Shown: piece by piece, positions 31,914 to 42,920 of the stretch
How positions within the stretch are numbered: position 1 is the stretch's first letter
Layout of the letters: each line of letters opens with the position of its first letter
DNA from: Tepidimonas alkaliphilus
GTDB lineage: Bacteria > Pseudomonadota > Gammaproteobacteria > Burkholderiales > Burkholderiaceae_C
Length of the DNA: 64,000 nucleotides
Assembly: GCF_007556595.1 (NCBI RefSeq)
Contig: NZ_VJNB01000002.1
Location: 1 to 64,000 of the forward strand
Reading direction: 5' to 3'
Made by a program: the position numbers and the translations under genes
Notes under the pieces: model-generated
Database searches by the model: none
What the model saw: only the letters and a program-made list of their open reading frames with translations
What the model was told of the DNA's origin: nothing

Positions 31914-32564
31914 TCAAAAGCCGAGGCTGGCCAGCAAATCGTCCACCTGCTGCTGGCTGGTCACCACGTCGGTGCGGCCTTCAGGATTGACCACCGGACC
32001 GGAGAGCTCGCGGCGCCCGTGGCTGGGCTTGGCCGCCGGCTCAGCCGCCGTGCTTTCGGCGGCGTGAGGTGCGGTTTCGATCAGCAGCTGCACCAGTTGT
32101 TCTTCGAGCGTGCCAGCCAGCGCCACCACCTTCTTGATCACCTGACCGGTCAGGTCGTGAAAATCCTGCGCCATCATGATCTCGGTCAGGTGCGCGTCGG
32201 TGCGCTGCGCCGCCGATTGAATCTTTTGCGACCATTCCAGCAGCTCCGGCATCGCCCACTTCAGCCCCGGCACGCCGCCAATGGTGTCCACCAACTGGCG
32301 GCTGGCTTCGATGACGGTTTGCTGCTCCGCCTTGGCCTCATCCACGCGGTTGAGCACCTTTTCGGCCGCCTCACCCGTCAGGCGGGCGATGTATTCCAGC
32401 CGGCTGCGCGCGTCAGGCAGCTCGCCCACCGCGTCTTTGAGCGCCGGCATGTAGCCAAGCTCCTTGAGCGCCTCGTGCAGCTGGCGCGTGATCTCGCCCA
32501 GGCGCTGGTAGATGTCGCTTTTGCCGTCGGCGGGGCTGTTGGGGGCTTGCTCGGTCACGGCCAT
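31914..32564 (-). CDS. cheZ: Chemotaxis phosphatase CheZ
   Basis: A 216-residue helical protein that dephosphorylates CheY-P. The catalytic stretch IMMAQDFHDLTGQVIKKVVA holds D137 and Q141, equivalent to the catalytic Asp and Gln of the enterobacterial enzyme. The C-terminal CheY-docking helix is present (QQQVDDLLASLGF), after a variable linker of alanine/glutamate. It follows cheY by 24 bases, so signal and terminator are co-expressed. Confidence 0.95.
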   Translation of the reverse strand: MAVTEQAPNSPADGKSDIYQRLGEITRQLHEALKELGYMPALKDAVGELPDARSRLEYIARLTGEAAEKVLNRVDEAKAEQQTVIEASRQLVDTIGGVPGLKWAMPELLEWSQKIQSAAQRTDAHLTEIMMAQDFHDLTGQVIKKVVALAGTLEEQLVQLLIETAPHAAESTAAEPAAKPSHGRRELSGPVVNPEGRTDVVTSQQQVDDLLASLGF

Positions 32565-32588
32565 TCCTTCCCAGCTGGGGCGTGGGCG

Positions 32589-32975
32589 TTACGCCCAGCC
32601 CATTTTGCGGAAGATGTTGGTGAGCTTTTCTTCCAGCGTGGCTTTGGTGAACGGCTTGACGATGTAGCCCGCTGCTCCGCCCTGCGCGGCGGCGATGATG
32701 TCTTCCTTGCGCGCCTCCGCGGTGACCATCAGCACTGGAATGTGCTTGAGCTTTTCGTCCGATTTGATGCTGGTCAGCAGCTCAAAGCCGTTCATGTTCG
32801 GCATGTTGATGTCGGAGATCACCATGTCGAACTTGCCGTTGCGCAGCTTGTGCAACGCCACCGAGCCGTCCTCGGCCTCATCGGCGTCGGTGTGCCCCAG
32901 CTCTTTGAGCAGGTTGCGCACGATCCGCCGCATCGTGGAGAAGTCGTCAACGATCAAAAAGCGCACATGGGCCAT
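32589..32975 (-). CDS. cheY: Chemotaxis response regulator CheY
   Basis: A 128-residue single receiver domain. Acidic pocket D10 and D11 ([14 protein letters not shown]), phosphoacceptor D55 in [17 protein letters not shown]85 in VLMVTAEA and K107 in [16 protein letters not shown] are all present. Phospho-CheY binds the flagellar switch. The kinase CheA and adaptor CheW are not in this window, so they must be elsewhere. It lies 30 bases after motB. Confidence 0.97.
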   Translation of the reverse strand: MAHVRFLIVDDFSTMRRIVRNLLKELGHTDADEAEDGSVALHKLRNGKFDMVISDINMPNMNGFELLTSIKSDEKLKHIPVLMVTAEARKEDIIAAAQGGAAGYIVKPFTKATLEEKLTNIFRKMGWA

Positions 32976-33005
32976 GGATGACTCCGTCCGGATGGACGCT
33001 TAAGT

Positions 33006-33965
33006 TTAGCGCGGCGCACCGCCGGCGCTGGCCCGCTCGGCCGCCGCGCCCACCGCTTGCTGGACTTGGCTGCTTTGGGTGATTTCGGTGGCGGCTTCCA
33101 GCGACTTGGTCATGCGCTCTTCCGCCTCACGGGTCAGCACCAAGATGCTGATGCGACGGTTGCGGGGATCAAACGGGTTGTCCGGAAACAGCAGCTGCTT
33201 GTCAGCCATGCCAACCACGCGCGCCAGCTTGCCATCGGGCAGACCAGCCGCCACGAGCTCGCGACGCGAGGCGTTGGCGCGATCTGCCGAGAGCTCCCAG
33301 TTGCTGTAGGCCCGTTCGCCGCTGCCGTAAGGCGTGGCGTCGGTGTGCCCCGACAGCGCGATGCGGTTGTCCACTTCTTTGAGCACTTCGGCAATGGCGC
33401 GCAAAATATCGCGCATGTAGGGTTTGAGCAACGCGCTGCCGGTGTCAAACATCGGACGGTTTTGCTCGTCGATGATCTGAATATACAGCCCGTCTTGCAC
33501 CATCTCCAGCCGGATCTGGTTTTTAAATTCCGCGAGCTTAGGGTTGACGTTGATAATCGATTCAATTTTGTCGCGCAGCAGCGCGATGCGTTGACGATCC
33601 AGCCGCAACGCTTCTTCCCGCGCCAATTGCGTCGCAGCGTCGCGCAACGCCTCGACTTCACCGCGCGCCACTTCTCCCGACTTTTTGGTCAAATCGTCGC
33701 CGCCGCCGGTCAAAATGCTGGCCGACCCGCCCGGCCCGGGCCCACCAAACAGCAGCACCCGCAGCGGTAGATTAAAGTAATCTTGAATGCCTTTGCGGTC
33801 GCCTTCAGTGGTGGAGCCCAGAAGCCACATCAACAGGAAAAACGCCATCATCGCCGTCACAAAGTCGGCGTAGGCAATTTTCCATGCGCCGCCATGCGCG
33901 CCGTGCCCGCCCTTTTTGACGCGCTTGATGATGATCGGTTGCAGCGGCTTGCCTGAAGCGCTCAT
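33006..33965 (-). CDS. motB: Flagellar stator protein MotB
   Basis: A 319-residue stator subunit. One transmembrane helix near the N-terminus contains WKIAYADFVTAMMAFFLLMW, with the proton-binding aspartate at D34. The C-terminal OmpA-like peptidoglycan-binding domain (about 165-285) includes IALSGHTDATPYGSGERAYS and NWELSADRANASRRELVAAG. A periplasmic linker carries the plug. The tail is alanine-rich. Adjacent to motA (39 bases), as usual. Confidence 0.97.
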   Translation of the reverse strand: MSASGKPLQPIIIKRVKKGGHGAHGGAWKIAYADFVTAMMAFFLLMWLLGSTTEGDRKGIQDYFNLPLRVLLFGGPGPGGSASILTGGGDDLTKKSGEVARGEVEALRDAATQLAREEALRLDRQRIALLRDKIESIINVNPKLAEFKNQIRLEMVQDGLYIQIIDEQNRPMFDTGSALLKPYMRDILRAIAEVLKEVDNRIALSGHTDATPYGSGERAYSNWELSADRANASRRELVAAGLPDGKLARVVGMADKQLLFPDNPFDPRNRRISILVLTREAEERMTKSLEAATEITQSSQVQQAVGAAAERASAGGAPR

Positions 33966-34004
33966 GATGCGGATGCTTGACCGGTGCGGGAACTGCCCGT
34001 CTCG

Positions 34005-34862
34005 TTATTTTTTCTTGACGTGCTGCTCCAGCTCCGCAAACGTCGGGCGCGCGGTCGAATACAACACCTTGCGGCCGAATTCGATCGCGGTCATCGGCGC
34101 GTAGCCTTGCATGCTGGCCAGCAACGTGGTTTTGATGCAGTGCAGCTCTTTGCTGGCCTCGTCGATTTTTTGCTCCAGCAAGCTGGCCAGCGGCTCGGCA
34201 AACGCATACGACAGCAAAATGCCAAGGAACGTGCCCACCAGCGCCGAGCCGATCATGCCGCCCAGAACGGCCGGCGGCTGGCCGACCGAGCCCATGGTGT
34301 TGACCACACCCAGCACCGCCGCCACGATGCCAAATGCCGGCAGCGCCCCGGCTAGGCGCTGCAGCGCCGCCACCGCGGCGTGCTCTTCGGCGTGGTGGGT
34401 GTCAAGCTCGGCATCCATGATGGCTTCGATCTCGTGCGCGTTGAGGTTGCCTGACACCATCAGGCGTAAATAGTCGGTGATAAATTCCACCGTATGGTGA
34501 TCGCTGGCGATGGTAGGGTATTTTTGAAACAGCGGCGAGGCTTCAGGATTTTCCACATCGCCCTCGATCGCCATCAAGCCTTCTTTGCGGGCTTTTTGCA
34601 GGATGTCATACAGCAGCGCGAGCAAATCCATAAAGCGCTGCTTGGTGTATTGCGAACCTTTGAAACAGCGCCCTAGCCCTCGCCCAACCCCTTTAAGCAC
34701 CGGCATCATGTTGCCGGCGATAAAAGCCCCGATGGCGGCGCCGAAGATGGTGGCCATCTCAAACGGCAGGGCCTTCAAAACGACGCCAATGTTGCCTCCG
34801 TGGGCAATGAACACCCCGAAGACGCAGGCGAGCACGATCACCCAGCCGATGATGACGAACAT
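34005..34862 (-). CDS. motA: Flagellar stator protein MotA
   Basis: A 285-residue stator subunit with four transmembrane helices (start MFVIIGWVIVLACVFGVFIA; the last pair around GIVAAVLGVVNTMGSVGQPP and IGSALVGTFLGILLSYAFAE). The cytoplasmic loop between helices 2 and 3 has the conserved charged stretch FMDLLALLYDILQKARKEGL with the torque-generating basic and acidic residues. MotA with MotB conducts protons. The start ATG at 34862 is only 4 bases after the stop of the yqjK-like gene. No flhDC operon precedes it. Confidence 0.97.
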   Translation of the reverse strand: MFVIIGWVIVLACVFGVFIAHGGNIGVVLKALPFEMATIFGAAIGAFIAGNMMPVLKGVGRGLGRCFKGSQYTKQRFMDLLALLYDILQKARKEGLMAIEGDVENPEASPLFQKYPTIASDHHTVEFITDYLRLMVSGNLNAHEIEAIMDAELDTHHAEEHAAVAALQRLAGALPAFGIVAAVLGVVNTMGSVGQPPAVLGGMIGSALVGTFLGILLSYAFAEPLASLLEQKIDEASKELHCIKTTLLASMQGYAPMTAIEFGRKVLYSTARPTFAELEQHVKKK

Positions 34863-34866
34863 GGCG

Positions 34867-35232
34867 CTACCTGATGGTGGTTGGAGCCGACTTGATTCTA
34901 TCGATCAGCCTGCGCCGCCAACGTGGCGGCAAGCGCTGCCAGCTCCGCCAGGCGCGCCACGCCAACATCGCCAGCGCCCCAACGCGCCGCGGGCGGCGCG
35001 CCATCCACCAAACGCCCAACGCCAGCGGCAGCCACGGATGCCGTCGCAGCCAACGCCAGCCGCCCCGCAGCGTGTCAACGGCGCTGAAAGCCGGCTGCAA
35101 CCCCGCAGCGTGCAGCGCCAGCCGCTCGCGCAACTCGGCCGAGCGCTGCAACAACTGCGCGCGGCGCGCTGCCAGATGAGCGCGCAGGCCCAGGGGCGCT
35201 TCAACCTTGGGAAGCGGCGTCGCGTCCGCCAC
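34867..35232 (-). CDS. YqjK-like protein
   Basis: A 121-residue basic protein. It begins helical with repeated arginine/leucine (LRAHLAARRAQLLQRSAELR, then ERLALHAAGLQPAFSAVDTL), followed by a short hydrophobic patch (HPWLPLALGVWWMA) and a basic C-terminus. This is the pattern of YqjK-type proteins encoded after yqjD and yqjE. I place the start at a GTG (35232) because GGAG lies seven bases before it; an ATG at 35247 is the alternative. It overlaps yqjE by 32 bases and ends 4 bases before motA, so it may be transcribed with the stator genes. Confidence 0.6.
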   Translation of the reverse strand: MADATPLPKVEAPLGLRAHLAARRAQLLQRSAELRERLALHAAGLQPAFSAVDTLRGGWRWLRRHPWLPLALGVWWMARRPRRVGALAMLAWRAWRSWQRLPPRWRRRLIDRIKSAPTTIR

Positions 35233-35611
35233 GCAAGCGCTCCACATCGCGCGCCAATTCCGCACGGCTGGCGGCAAACCATGCCACGCCGCGCAGACGC
35301 TGCCAGCCGACCCACGCCGCCGCGGCGCCGGTGGCCATCAGCACCCCGCTGGCCAGCGCCAGCGCCAACACGCGCTGCGTGTCCCACAGCAGCACCGTCA
35401 ACAACACCAGCAGGCACACCAAGGCCGCGGGCAGCAACAAGGCCGCCGCCATCATCCAGGCCAGGCCGCGGGCCAGATCCAGCGCGTGTTCGGAGGCTTC
35501 CACCCCCAGCAGCGCCAACCGCACGTGCGCCAGCTCAAGGGCATCGCCAAGCCAAGCCCGCGCCGCTTGCGCCAGCGGTCGCGAACCCGCTTCGGTTTCG
35601 GGGGTGGCCAT
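35201..35611 (-). CDS. YqjE-family (phage holin-like) membrane protein
   Basis: A 136-residue protein with two adjacent hydrophobic segments in the middle: WMMAAALLLPAALVCLLVLL and VLALALASGVLMATGAAAAW. Charged helical ends flank them. This is the YqjE/phage-holin-3 pattern found with YqjD in proteobacteria, where the pair is thought to act at the inner membrane under stress. It lies 31 bases after the yqjD-like gene. The precise role is not established. Confidence 0.75.
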   Translation of the reverse strand: MATPETEAGSRPLAQAARAWLGDALELAHVRLALLGVEASEHALDLARGLAWMMAAALLLPAALVCLLVLLTVLLWDTQRVLALALASGVLMATGAAAAWVGWQRLRGVAWFAASRAELARDVERLRGGRDAASQG

Positions 35612-35642
35612 CGACGTTGCCGCCCCTTGCTTGCGGCGCTGC

Positions 35643-35954
35643 TTAGCGCCGCCCGATCAACATGCCGACCAGCAACCCAATGCCGGCGGCCACGCCGATC
35701 GCCTTCCACGGGTGCTCGTGCACGTAGTGGTCGGTGGCGCGCGCCATTTCGCGCGTGCGCTCGCGAATGGCGGCCTCGGCGTCGGCCAAGCGGTAGCGCA
35801 CGTTGCGCAGGTTTTCCTGCAGGCGCTCGCGCAGCTCGGCCACGCGCTCGCCGGTGCTGTGCGCGGTGGCGGCCAGCAGCTCTTCGGCGTCGGCCATCAC
35901 GACTTTGAGGTCGGCCACCAGTTTGTCTTTCGGGTTGAGCGTGCTGTCCGTCAT
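35643..35954 (-). CDS. YqjD/ElaB-family ribosome-associated membrane protein (DUF883)
   Basis: A 103-residue protein with a charged helical body (ADAEELLAATAHSTGERVAE, then LRERLQENLRNVRYRLADAE) and one C-terminal membrane anchor AIGVAAGIGLLVGMLIGRR, the DUF883 layout. YqjD and ElaB of enterobacteria bind ribosomes and anchor them to the membrane in stationary phase. The start at 35954 has AGGAGG seven bases upstream, far better than the upstream ATG at 35993. Confidence 0.85.
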   Translation of the reverse strand: MTDSTLNPKDKLVADLKVVMADAEELLAATAHSTGERVAELRERLQENLRNVRYRLADAEAAIRERTREMARATDHYVHEHPWKAIGVAAGIGLLVGMLIGRR

Positions 35955-35997
35955 CGTGACCTCCTTGGAGTTGGGTTGGATGCTCTCGCGCACTGTA

Positions 35998-37791
<1,794 letters not shown>

Positions 37792-37827
37792 GATGGAGGT
37801 TGCCTCTTAAAACAACGGGCGGCGCGC

Positions 37828-38502
37828 TTACGCCGCTCCGGGGATCGATGCGGACGCCACCGCACCCCCCCGACGCGCGCCGGGCACGATAACGCCCATG
37901 GAAATGACGTAGGTCAGCGCCTCATCGACGCTCATCGCCAACGGGATCACATCGCGACGGTGCACGATGACGAAATAACCGCCGGTGGGGTTGGGCGTCG
38001 TCGGCACATAGACGCTGAGGTAATCCTGCGGCGGCAAGTGCCGCGCCACATCGCCGCCGGGCGCGCCGGTCAGGAAGGCGATCGTCCACAGCCCCTCGCG
38101 CGGCCACTGCACCAGCAGCGCCTGGCGAAAGGCGTTGCCCTTCTCCGACAGCAGCGTGTCGGAGACCTGCTTGACGCCGGAGTAGATCGAGCGCACCACC
38201 GGGATGCGCTGCAGCAGCGCGTGCCACCACGCCACCAGCTGGTTGCCGACGTAGTTGGACGCCAGCGCCCCGATGCCCAGCACGATGGCCAGCGCCAGCA
38301 GCACCCCCATGCCGGGCACGCGCACGCCGAGCCAGCGCTCCGGCTGCCACGCCTCGGGCAGGATGTTGAGCGTCTGGTCCAGCGTGGAGATGACCCACTC
38401 CAGCACCCACAGGGTGACGATCAGCGGGACCAGCACCAGCAGGCCCGACAGCAGCCAGCGCCGCAGCGCCGCGCCGATGCGCGCGCGCTCAATGACAGGC
38501 AC
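37828..38502 (-). CDS. DUF502 family inner-membrane protein
   Basis: A 224-residue membrane protein of the DUF502 family. Two transmembrane segments are visible (RRWLLSGLLVLVPLIVTLWV and GVLLALAIVLGIGALASNYV). The soluble domain has RIPVVRSIYSGVKQVSDTLL and SVYVPTTPNPTGGYFVIVHR, both typical. The function of the family is unknown, though it often sits beside aspS. No ATG is suitable. A GTG at 38502 overlaps the FmdB gene by 14 bases and gives the family start. Confidence 0.88.
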   Translation of the reverse strand: MPVIERARIGAALRRWLLSGLLVLVPLIVTLWVLEWVISTLDQTLNILPEAWQPERWLGVRVPGMGVLLALAIVLGIGALASNYVGNQLVAWWHALLQRIPVVRSIYSGVKQVSDTLLSEKGNAFRQALLVQWPREGLWTIAFLTGAPGGDVARHLPPQDYLSVYVPTTPNPTGGYFVIVHRRDVIPLAMSVDEALTYVISMGVIVPGARRGGAVASASIPGAA

Positions 38503-38809
38503 AGGCCGCCCCGCACGGGGTGGAGGCCGCCTCGCCGCCGCTGGACGACGAGGATGAGGACGACGACGCCTCGGCGGACGCTCCGGCCGCCGCGCCGGCG
38601 CCAGCGGCCTTGGCAGCCCCGCCGCCACTGTTGCGGAAGTCGGTCACATACCAGCCGGTGCCTTTGAGCTGAAAGCCGGCGGCGGTGAGCTGCTTGCGAA
38701 ACGTCGGCGCGCCGCACGCCGGGCACACGGTCAGCGGCTCATCCGATACTTTTTGCAACACGTCCTTGGCGTAGCCACAGGACTCGCACTTGTAGGCGTA
38801 AATAGGCAT
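38489..38809 (-). CDS. FmdB-family zinc-ribbon protein with Ser-rich tail
   Basis: A 106-residue protein. The N-terminal 60 residues are a zinc ribbon (MPIYAYKCESCGYAKDVLQK, then VCPACGAPTFRKQLTAAGFQ, followed by LKGTGWYVTDFR). The two CxxC pairs would bind zinc. An alanine/glycine stretch, a run of about nine serines, and a cysteine-rich end CGAACACH follow. The exact role of FmdB proteins is unclear. The start ATG at 38809 (MPIYAYKC) is the canonical one. A -10-like TATAAT lies 60 bases upstream (minus strand). Confidence 0.88.
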   Translation of the reverse strand: MPIYAYKCESCGYAKDVLQKVSDEPLTVCPACGAPTFRKQLTAAGFQLKGTGWYVTDFRNSGGGAAKAAGAGAAAGASAEASSSSSSSSSGGEAASTPCGAACACH

Positions 38810-38865
38810 GGCTGCACCTGCAAAACGACAACAAAGATGACGCAAGACGGTGTGCAAAACCTTCG

Positions 38866-38871
38866 ATTATA
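38866..38871 (-). promoter_or_regulatory. Candidate -10 box for fmdB-DUF502-aspS
   Basis: TATAAT on the minus strand, about 57 bases upstream of the fmdB start, in a 119-base AT-richer gap after ubiB. I find no convincing -35 at 17 bases, so only the -10 is proposed. Confidence 0.4.
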
Positions 38872-38928
38872 GAGCTGCGGGCTCAGGCGAGCGTTTTCAA
38901 GGCCAGCCACGGCCCCAAGCACGCGACG

Positions 38929-40485
38929 CTAGCCCCACCGCAGAGGCCAGCCCAACCCCATCACCGCCGCCCCGGCGGCAAAGCCCAGCAGCCAGCCGGC
39001 CACCACCCACAGCCACTGCTGGATACGGCGCTGCTGACGCGCCAACGCCTGCAATTGCGCCTGCACATCGGCAAGACGCGGCTGCTGCAGCTGGGCGTGC
39101 CACAACACCGGCAAGCGCGGCAGCAATTTGGCATACAGCGGCGCGTGCGCCTTAAGCTCGCGCCACAGCCGCCGCGGCCCCACCTGCTCCACCATCCAAC
39201 GCTCCAAAAACGGCTTGGCGGTGCTCCACAGATCCAGGTCGGGGTCGAGCTGACGGCCTAGGCCCTCGATGTTAAGTAGCGTCTTTTGCAGCAACACCAG
39301 CTGCGGCTGGATCTCCACGTTGAAGCGGCGCGAGGTCTGAAACAGCCGCATCAGCACCAGACCCAGCGAAATGTCCTTCAGCGGACGATCGAAATACGGC
39401 TCGCACACCGCGCGCACCGCCGCCTCCAATTCATCCACGCGCGTCTGGGGCGGCACCCAGCCCGACTCGATGTGCAGCTCGGCCACGCGCTTGTAGTCGC
39501 GCCGGAAGAAAGCCGTGAAATTTTGCGCCAGGTATTCCTTGTCGTATTCGGTCAGCGTGCCGACGATGCCAAAGTCCAGCGAAATGTAGCGACCAAAGGT
39601 CTGCGGCTCCAGCGACACCTGGATGTTGCCCGGGTGCATGTCGGCGTGGAAGAAGCCATCGCGAAACACCTGCGTGAAAAAAATCGTCACGCCGTCGCGC
39701 GCCAGCTTCTTGATGTCCACGCCGGCGGCGCGCAGCCGCTCGACCTGGCTGATCGGCACGCCGCGCATGCGCTGCATCACCAGCACGTCGCTGCGGCACC
39801 ACTCCCAGTGCATTTCCGGGATCAGCACCAAATCCAGCCCGGCCATGTTGCGGCGCAGCTGTGCGGCGTTGGCCGCTTCGCGCATCAGGTCAAGCTCGTC
39901 ATGCAGATACTTGTCGAACTCGGCCACCACCTCGCGCGGCTTCAGCCGCCGGCCATCGCGCGACAGCCGCTCGATCCAGCTGGCCATCGTGCGCATCAGC
40001 GCCAAGTCCTTCTCGATCACCGGCAGCATGCCGGGGCGCAACACCTTGACTGCGACCTCGCGCCCGTCGCGCAGCGTGGCGAAGTGCACCTGCGCGATCG
40101 AGGCGCTGGCCACCGGCTCGCGCTCAAACGTCGCAAACACCTCGTGCAGCGGGCGGCCGAAGGCGCGCTCAATGGTGGCCACCGCCACCTCGGTCGGAAA
40201 CGGCGGCACGCGGTCCTGCAGTCGCGCCAGCTCGTCGGCGATGTCGGGCGGCAGCAGGTCGCGCCGGGTTGACAGCACCTGGCCAAACTTGACGAAGATC
40301 GGCCCGAGCCGCTCCAGCGCCTCGCGCAGGCGCTGGCCGCGCGGGGCCGACAGGTCGCGCCCGACCGTCAACAGCCGCCGCAGCAGCGCAAAGCCCGGAT
40401 GGCGCAGGCCCGACAGGATCAGCTCGTCCAGGCCATAGCGCAGCAGTACCCAAACGATGAACCAGCCGCGCAGCCAGCGCCTCAT
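38929..40485 (-). CDS. ubiB: Ubiquinone biosynthesis atypical kinase UbiB
   Basis: A 518-residue ABC1/ADCK-type atypical kinase with ATPase activity required for ubiquinone synthesis. The diagnostic KxGQ motif is in [20 protein letters not shown]. The kinase core includes [60 protein letters not shown] and [20 protein letters not shown]. The C-terminus has one or two transmembrane segments ([20 protein letters not shown]). Its ATG overlaps the ubiJ stop. It is in one operon with ubiE and ubiJ. Confidence 0.97.
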   Translation of the reverse strand: MRRWLRGWFIVWVLLRYGLDELILSGLRHPGFALLRRLLTVGRDLSAPRGQRLREALERLGPIFVKFGQVLSTRRDLLPPDIADELARLQDRVPPFPTEVAVATIERAFGRPLHEVFATFEREPVASASIAQVHFATLRDGREVAVKVLRPGMLPVIEKDLALMRTMASWIERLSRDGRRLKPREVVAEFDKYLHDELDLMREAANAAQLRRNMAGLDLVLIPEMHWEWCRSDVLVMQRMRGVPISQVERLRAAGVDIKKLARDGVTIFFTQVFRDGFFHADMHPGNIQVSLEPQTFGRYISLDFGIVGTLTEYDKEYLAQNFTAFFRRDYKRVAELHIESGWVPPQTRVDELEAAVRAVCEPYFDRPLKDISLGLVLMRLFQTSRRFNVEIQPQLVLLQKTLLNIEGLGRQLDPDLDLWSTAKPFLERWMVEQVGPRRLWRELKAHAPLYAKLLPRLPVLWHAQLQQPRLADVQAQLQALARQQRRIQQWLWVVAGWLLGFAAGAAVMGLGWPLRWG

Positions 40486-41075
40486 GCGGCGGCTCCATCA
40501 CCCGTATGGCTCGGCTTGGACGCACGCCACGCCGCCGCGCGCTGCGCCCACGCGCGCACGCCGGGCAGCACGTGCGCTCGCAGCGCTTCGGCGCACGCCC
40601 GCCCCCAGCCGACCAGCGTGTGCGCGGCGGCGTCGCCCAGCAGCCGCGCCAGATCCTCCTCCACGTCCCAGCGCACGTGGTCGATCAGCCAGGCCACTTC
40701 GGCAGCCAGCTGCACATCGCCCGCGATGCTGGCCGCCGGTCGCTGCCCGGCCAGCGCTTGACGCAGCCACACAGCGGGCGAGGCGGGCTGCAGCGTCAAC
40801 GTCAGGTCGGGGGCCACGTTCATGGGAGCCTGCATCCACAAGCCAGCCGGGCTGATTTGCAACCGCAACGGCTCGTCTCCAACTTGCGCCCACGCAGCTG
40901 GCAACAGCCCCGGGGCGCGCACCACGATGCACCGGCCCGCGTAGCGCCGCAGACGCTGTTGCGCCTCAGGCTCCTGCTGCAGCAGATGGTTCAGCAGCAG
41001 CACCAAACGGTTGCGCGCCTCATCAAGCAACCACGCCGGCGGCGCCGGCAGCCATGAAAAAGGGGGCATCTCCAT
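40482..41075 (-). CDS. ubiJ: Ubiquinone biosynthesis accessory factor UbiJ
   Basis: A 197-residue protein with an SCP2-type lipid-binding domain in the N-terminal 110 residues ([20 protein letters not shown], then [14 protein letters not shown] and LTLTLQP), followed by [20 protein letters not shown] and [20 protein letters not shown]. UbiJ helps organise the soluble ubiquinone-synthesis complex and is normally found between ubiE and ubiB, as here (with one gene inserted). Confidence 0.85.
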   Translation of the reverse strand: MEMPPFSWLPAPPAWLLDEARNRLVLLLNHLLQQEPEAQQRLRRYAGRCIVVRAPGLLPAAWAQVGDEPLRLQISPAGLWMQAPMNVAPDLTLTLQPASPAVWLRQALAGQRPAASIAGDVQLAAEVAWLIDHVRWDVEEDLARLLGDAAAHTLVGWGRACAEALRAHVLPGVRAWAQRAAAWRASKPSHTGDGAAA

Positions 41076-41129
41076 GCCCCCTGGATTGTGCCGCGGATCG
41101 AAGCGGGCGCAACCGTGGCCGCGCCGCGA

Positions 41130-42113
41130 TCACTGCAGCGCCTGCACGCCGGCCACCAGCCAGCCGCCGCGCCCGTCCTTGCGCTTGGTGATGTTCCACA
41201 CCTCGCGAAACGGCGCCGGCCCCTCGGCCGGATTCTCGCGAATCAGGCCAGAGAATTCCACGCTGGCCATGTATTCGTCACCGAGGTCTTCGATGCCGAG
41301 CAGCTGCGCATCCAACGCCACCACTTCGGTGACATTGGGAACGCTAGCCTTGGCCTCGCGCTCGGCCAGCTGGGCTTGGATTTCAGCCAGCATCTCATCG
41401 GTCATCAACGCGCGCAGCGCCGCCACGTCGCCGCGATCCCAAGCCGCCTGCAAGCGCACGAAGTTTTCTTTGGAGGCGCGCAGGAAACCCTCGACGTCAA
41501 AGCCGGCCGGAATGCCCCAGGTCTGCGGCCCCGGCAACGCGCTGCCGATCAAGCCGCCACTGGTGGCCGAGCCGTCGAACTGGGTGCGCTCCCACGGGCG
41601 CGCCGCTGCGTCGTTGCCGACATGGTGCGGCTGATAGGCGCGCGGCGTGGTCGGCTGCGCCGCAGCGCCGGCGCCAGCCCATGCGGGCCGCGGCGCCTCA
41701 GCGCGCGTGCGGCGCAGCAGCGCCACCACAGCCAGCGCCGCACCGACCAGCAGCAGGATCAACAGGAACTGCGCGAACGCCTCGCCGAAACCCAGCGTCG
41801 AGGCCAGCCACGCCAGCCCCAGCCCCGCCGCCAACCCGCCGAGCATCGCGCCCCACGGCGTGCGCGGCTTGGCCGCCGCGGCCGCACCCGCTGCCCCGGC
41901 GGCCGGGGTGGCCGGCGCCGGCTGCGGGGTGGCCGCTGGAGGTTGCGCCGGCTGAGCCGGCGCCGGCTGCGGCGGGGTGGCTTGACGCTGCGTCACGTGC
42001 GACGACTGCTTGCCCACCGAGCCGCCGCCTCCCAAACGCTTGGCCCACGACGCGTCGGCGCTGGTCAGCGTCAACGCGGCCACCAACACCCAAGTTCCCG
42101 CACGCGCCATCAT
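41130..42113 (-). CDS. Tim44-like domain membrane protein
   Basis: A 327-residue protein. It has an N-terminal signal/anchor (AGTWVLVAALTLTSADASWA), a proline/alanine/glutamine-rich linker (about 45-85), two hydrophobic segments (AMLGGLAAGLGLAWLASTLG and FLLILLLVGAALAVVALLRR), and a C-terminal Tim44-type domain with GFDVEGFLRASKENFVRLQA and WDRGDVAALRALMTDEMLAE. The role in bacteria is unclear. Its place between ubiE and ubiJ suggests membrane-lipid or quinone-related function. Confidence 0.85.
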   Translation of the reverse strand: MMARAGTWVLVAALTLTSADASWAKRLGGGGSVGKQSSHVTQRQATPPQPAPAQPAQPPAATPQPAPATPAAGAAGAAAAAKPRTPWGAMLGGLAAGLGLAWLASTLGFGEAFAQFLLILLLVGAALAVVALLRRTRAEAPRPAWAGAGAAAQPTTPRAYQPHHVGNDAAARPWERTQFDGSATSGGLIGSALPGPQTWGIPAGFDVEGFLRASKENFVRLQAAWDRGDVAALRALMTDEMLAEIQAQLAEREAKASVPNVTEVVALDAQLLGIEDLGDEYMASVEFSGLIRENPAEGPAPFREVWNITKRKDGRGGWLVAGVQALQ

Positions 42114-42138
42114 GTCCGTCTCCTTGTCGAAAAGACCT

Positions 42139-42870
42139 TCATGTTTTGATGCCCACGTGCAACGCCACGATGCCGCCAGTCAGGTTGTGCACATCGACAT
42201 GGCCAAAGCCCGCTTCGCGCACCATCTTGCGCAGCGTCTCCTGATCCGGATGCATGCGGATGGACTCAGCCAGGTAGCGGTAGCTGGCCTCATCGCGCGC
42301 GATCCAGCGGCCCAAGCGCGGCAGCACGTGAAAGCTATACCAGTCGTAGGCTCGTTGCAGCGGGGGCACGACTTTGGAAAATTCGAGCACGAGCAACTTG
42401 CCGCCGACCTTGAGCACTCGATTCATTTCGCGCAGCGCAAGTTCCTTGTGCGTCATGTTGCGCAGACCGAAGGCCACCGTGACAAGGTCGAACGCGCCGT
42501 CGGCAAACGGCAGCCGCTCGGCGTCGCACACCACGGCGGGCAGCGCCCAGCCGTGGTCGAGCAGCCGGTCGCGCCCGGCGCGCAGCATGGTTTCGTTGAT
42601 GTCGGTGTGCACCACCAGCCCGCCCGGCTGCACCTTGGGCGCCAGCGCCAGCCCCAGGTCGCCGGTGCCGCCGGCGATGTCCAGCACGCGCTGGCCTGGC
42701 TGCGGCGCGGCCACCATCACCGCGTAGGCTTTCCAGAGGCGGTGCAAACCGAACGACATCAAGTCGTTCATTAGGTCGTAGCGTGGCGCCACCGAATCGA
42801 ACACGGCGCGCACGCGCCGTGCCTTGTCGCGCTCGTCCACGTTTTCAAAGCCAAAGTGTGTGCGCATCAT
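42139..42870 (-). CDS. ubiE: Ubiquinone/menaquinone methyltransferase UbiE
   Basis: A 243-residue class I methyltransferase. The UbiE signature is present at the start ([40 protein letters not shown], then RLWK). The SAM motif [18 protein letters not shown] is at 61-78, and the second signature is [20 protein letters not shown]. It performs the C-methylation step of ubiquinone synthesis. The ATGs at 42870 and 42867 are equivalent. It is 50 bases after the DUF971 gene. Confidence 0.97.
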   Translation of the reverse strand: MMRTHFGFENVDERDKARRVRAVFDSVAPRYDLMNDLMSFGLHRLWKAYAVMVAAPQPGQRVLDIAGGTGDLGLALAPKVQPGGLVVHTDINETMLRAGRDRLLDHGWALPAVVCDAERLPFADGAFDLVTVAFGLRNMTHKELALREMNRVLKVGGKLLVLEFSKVVPPLQRAYDWYSFHVLPRLGRWIARDEASYRYLAESIRMHPDQETLRKMVREAGFGHVDVHNLTGGIVALHVGIKT

Positions 42871-42920
42871 GGCCCCATCGTAAGGCATCGGCGCTGTGCG
42901 GGAGGGGCGGCGCGCCGCGG

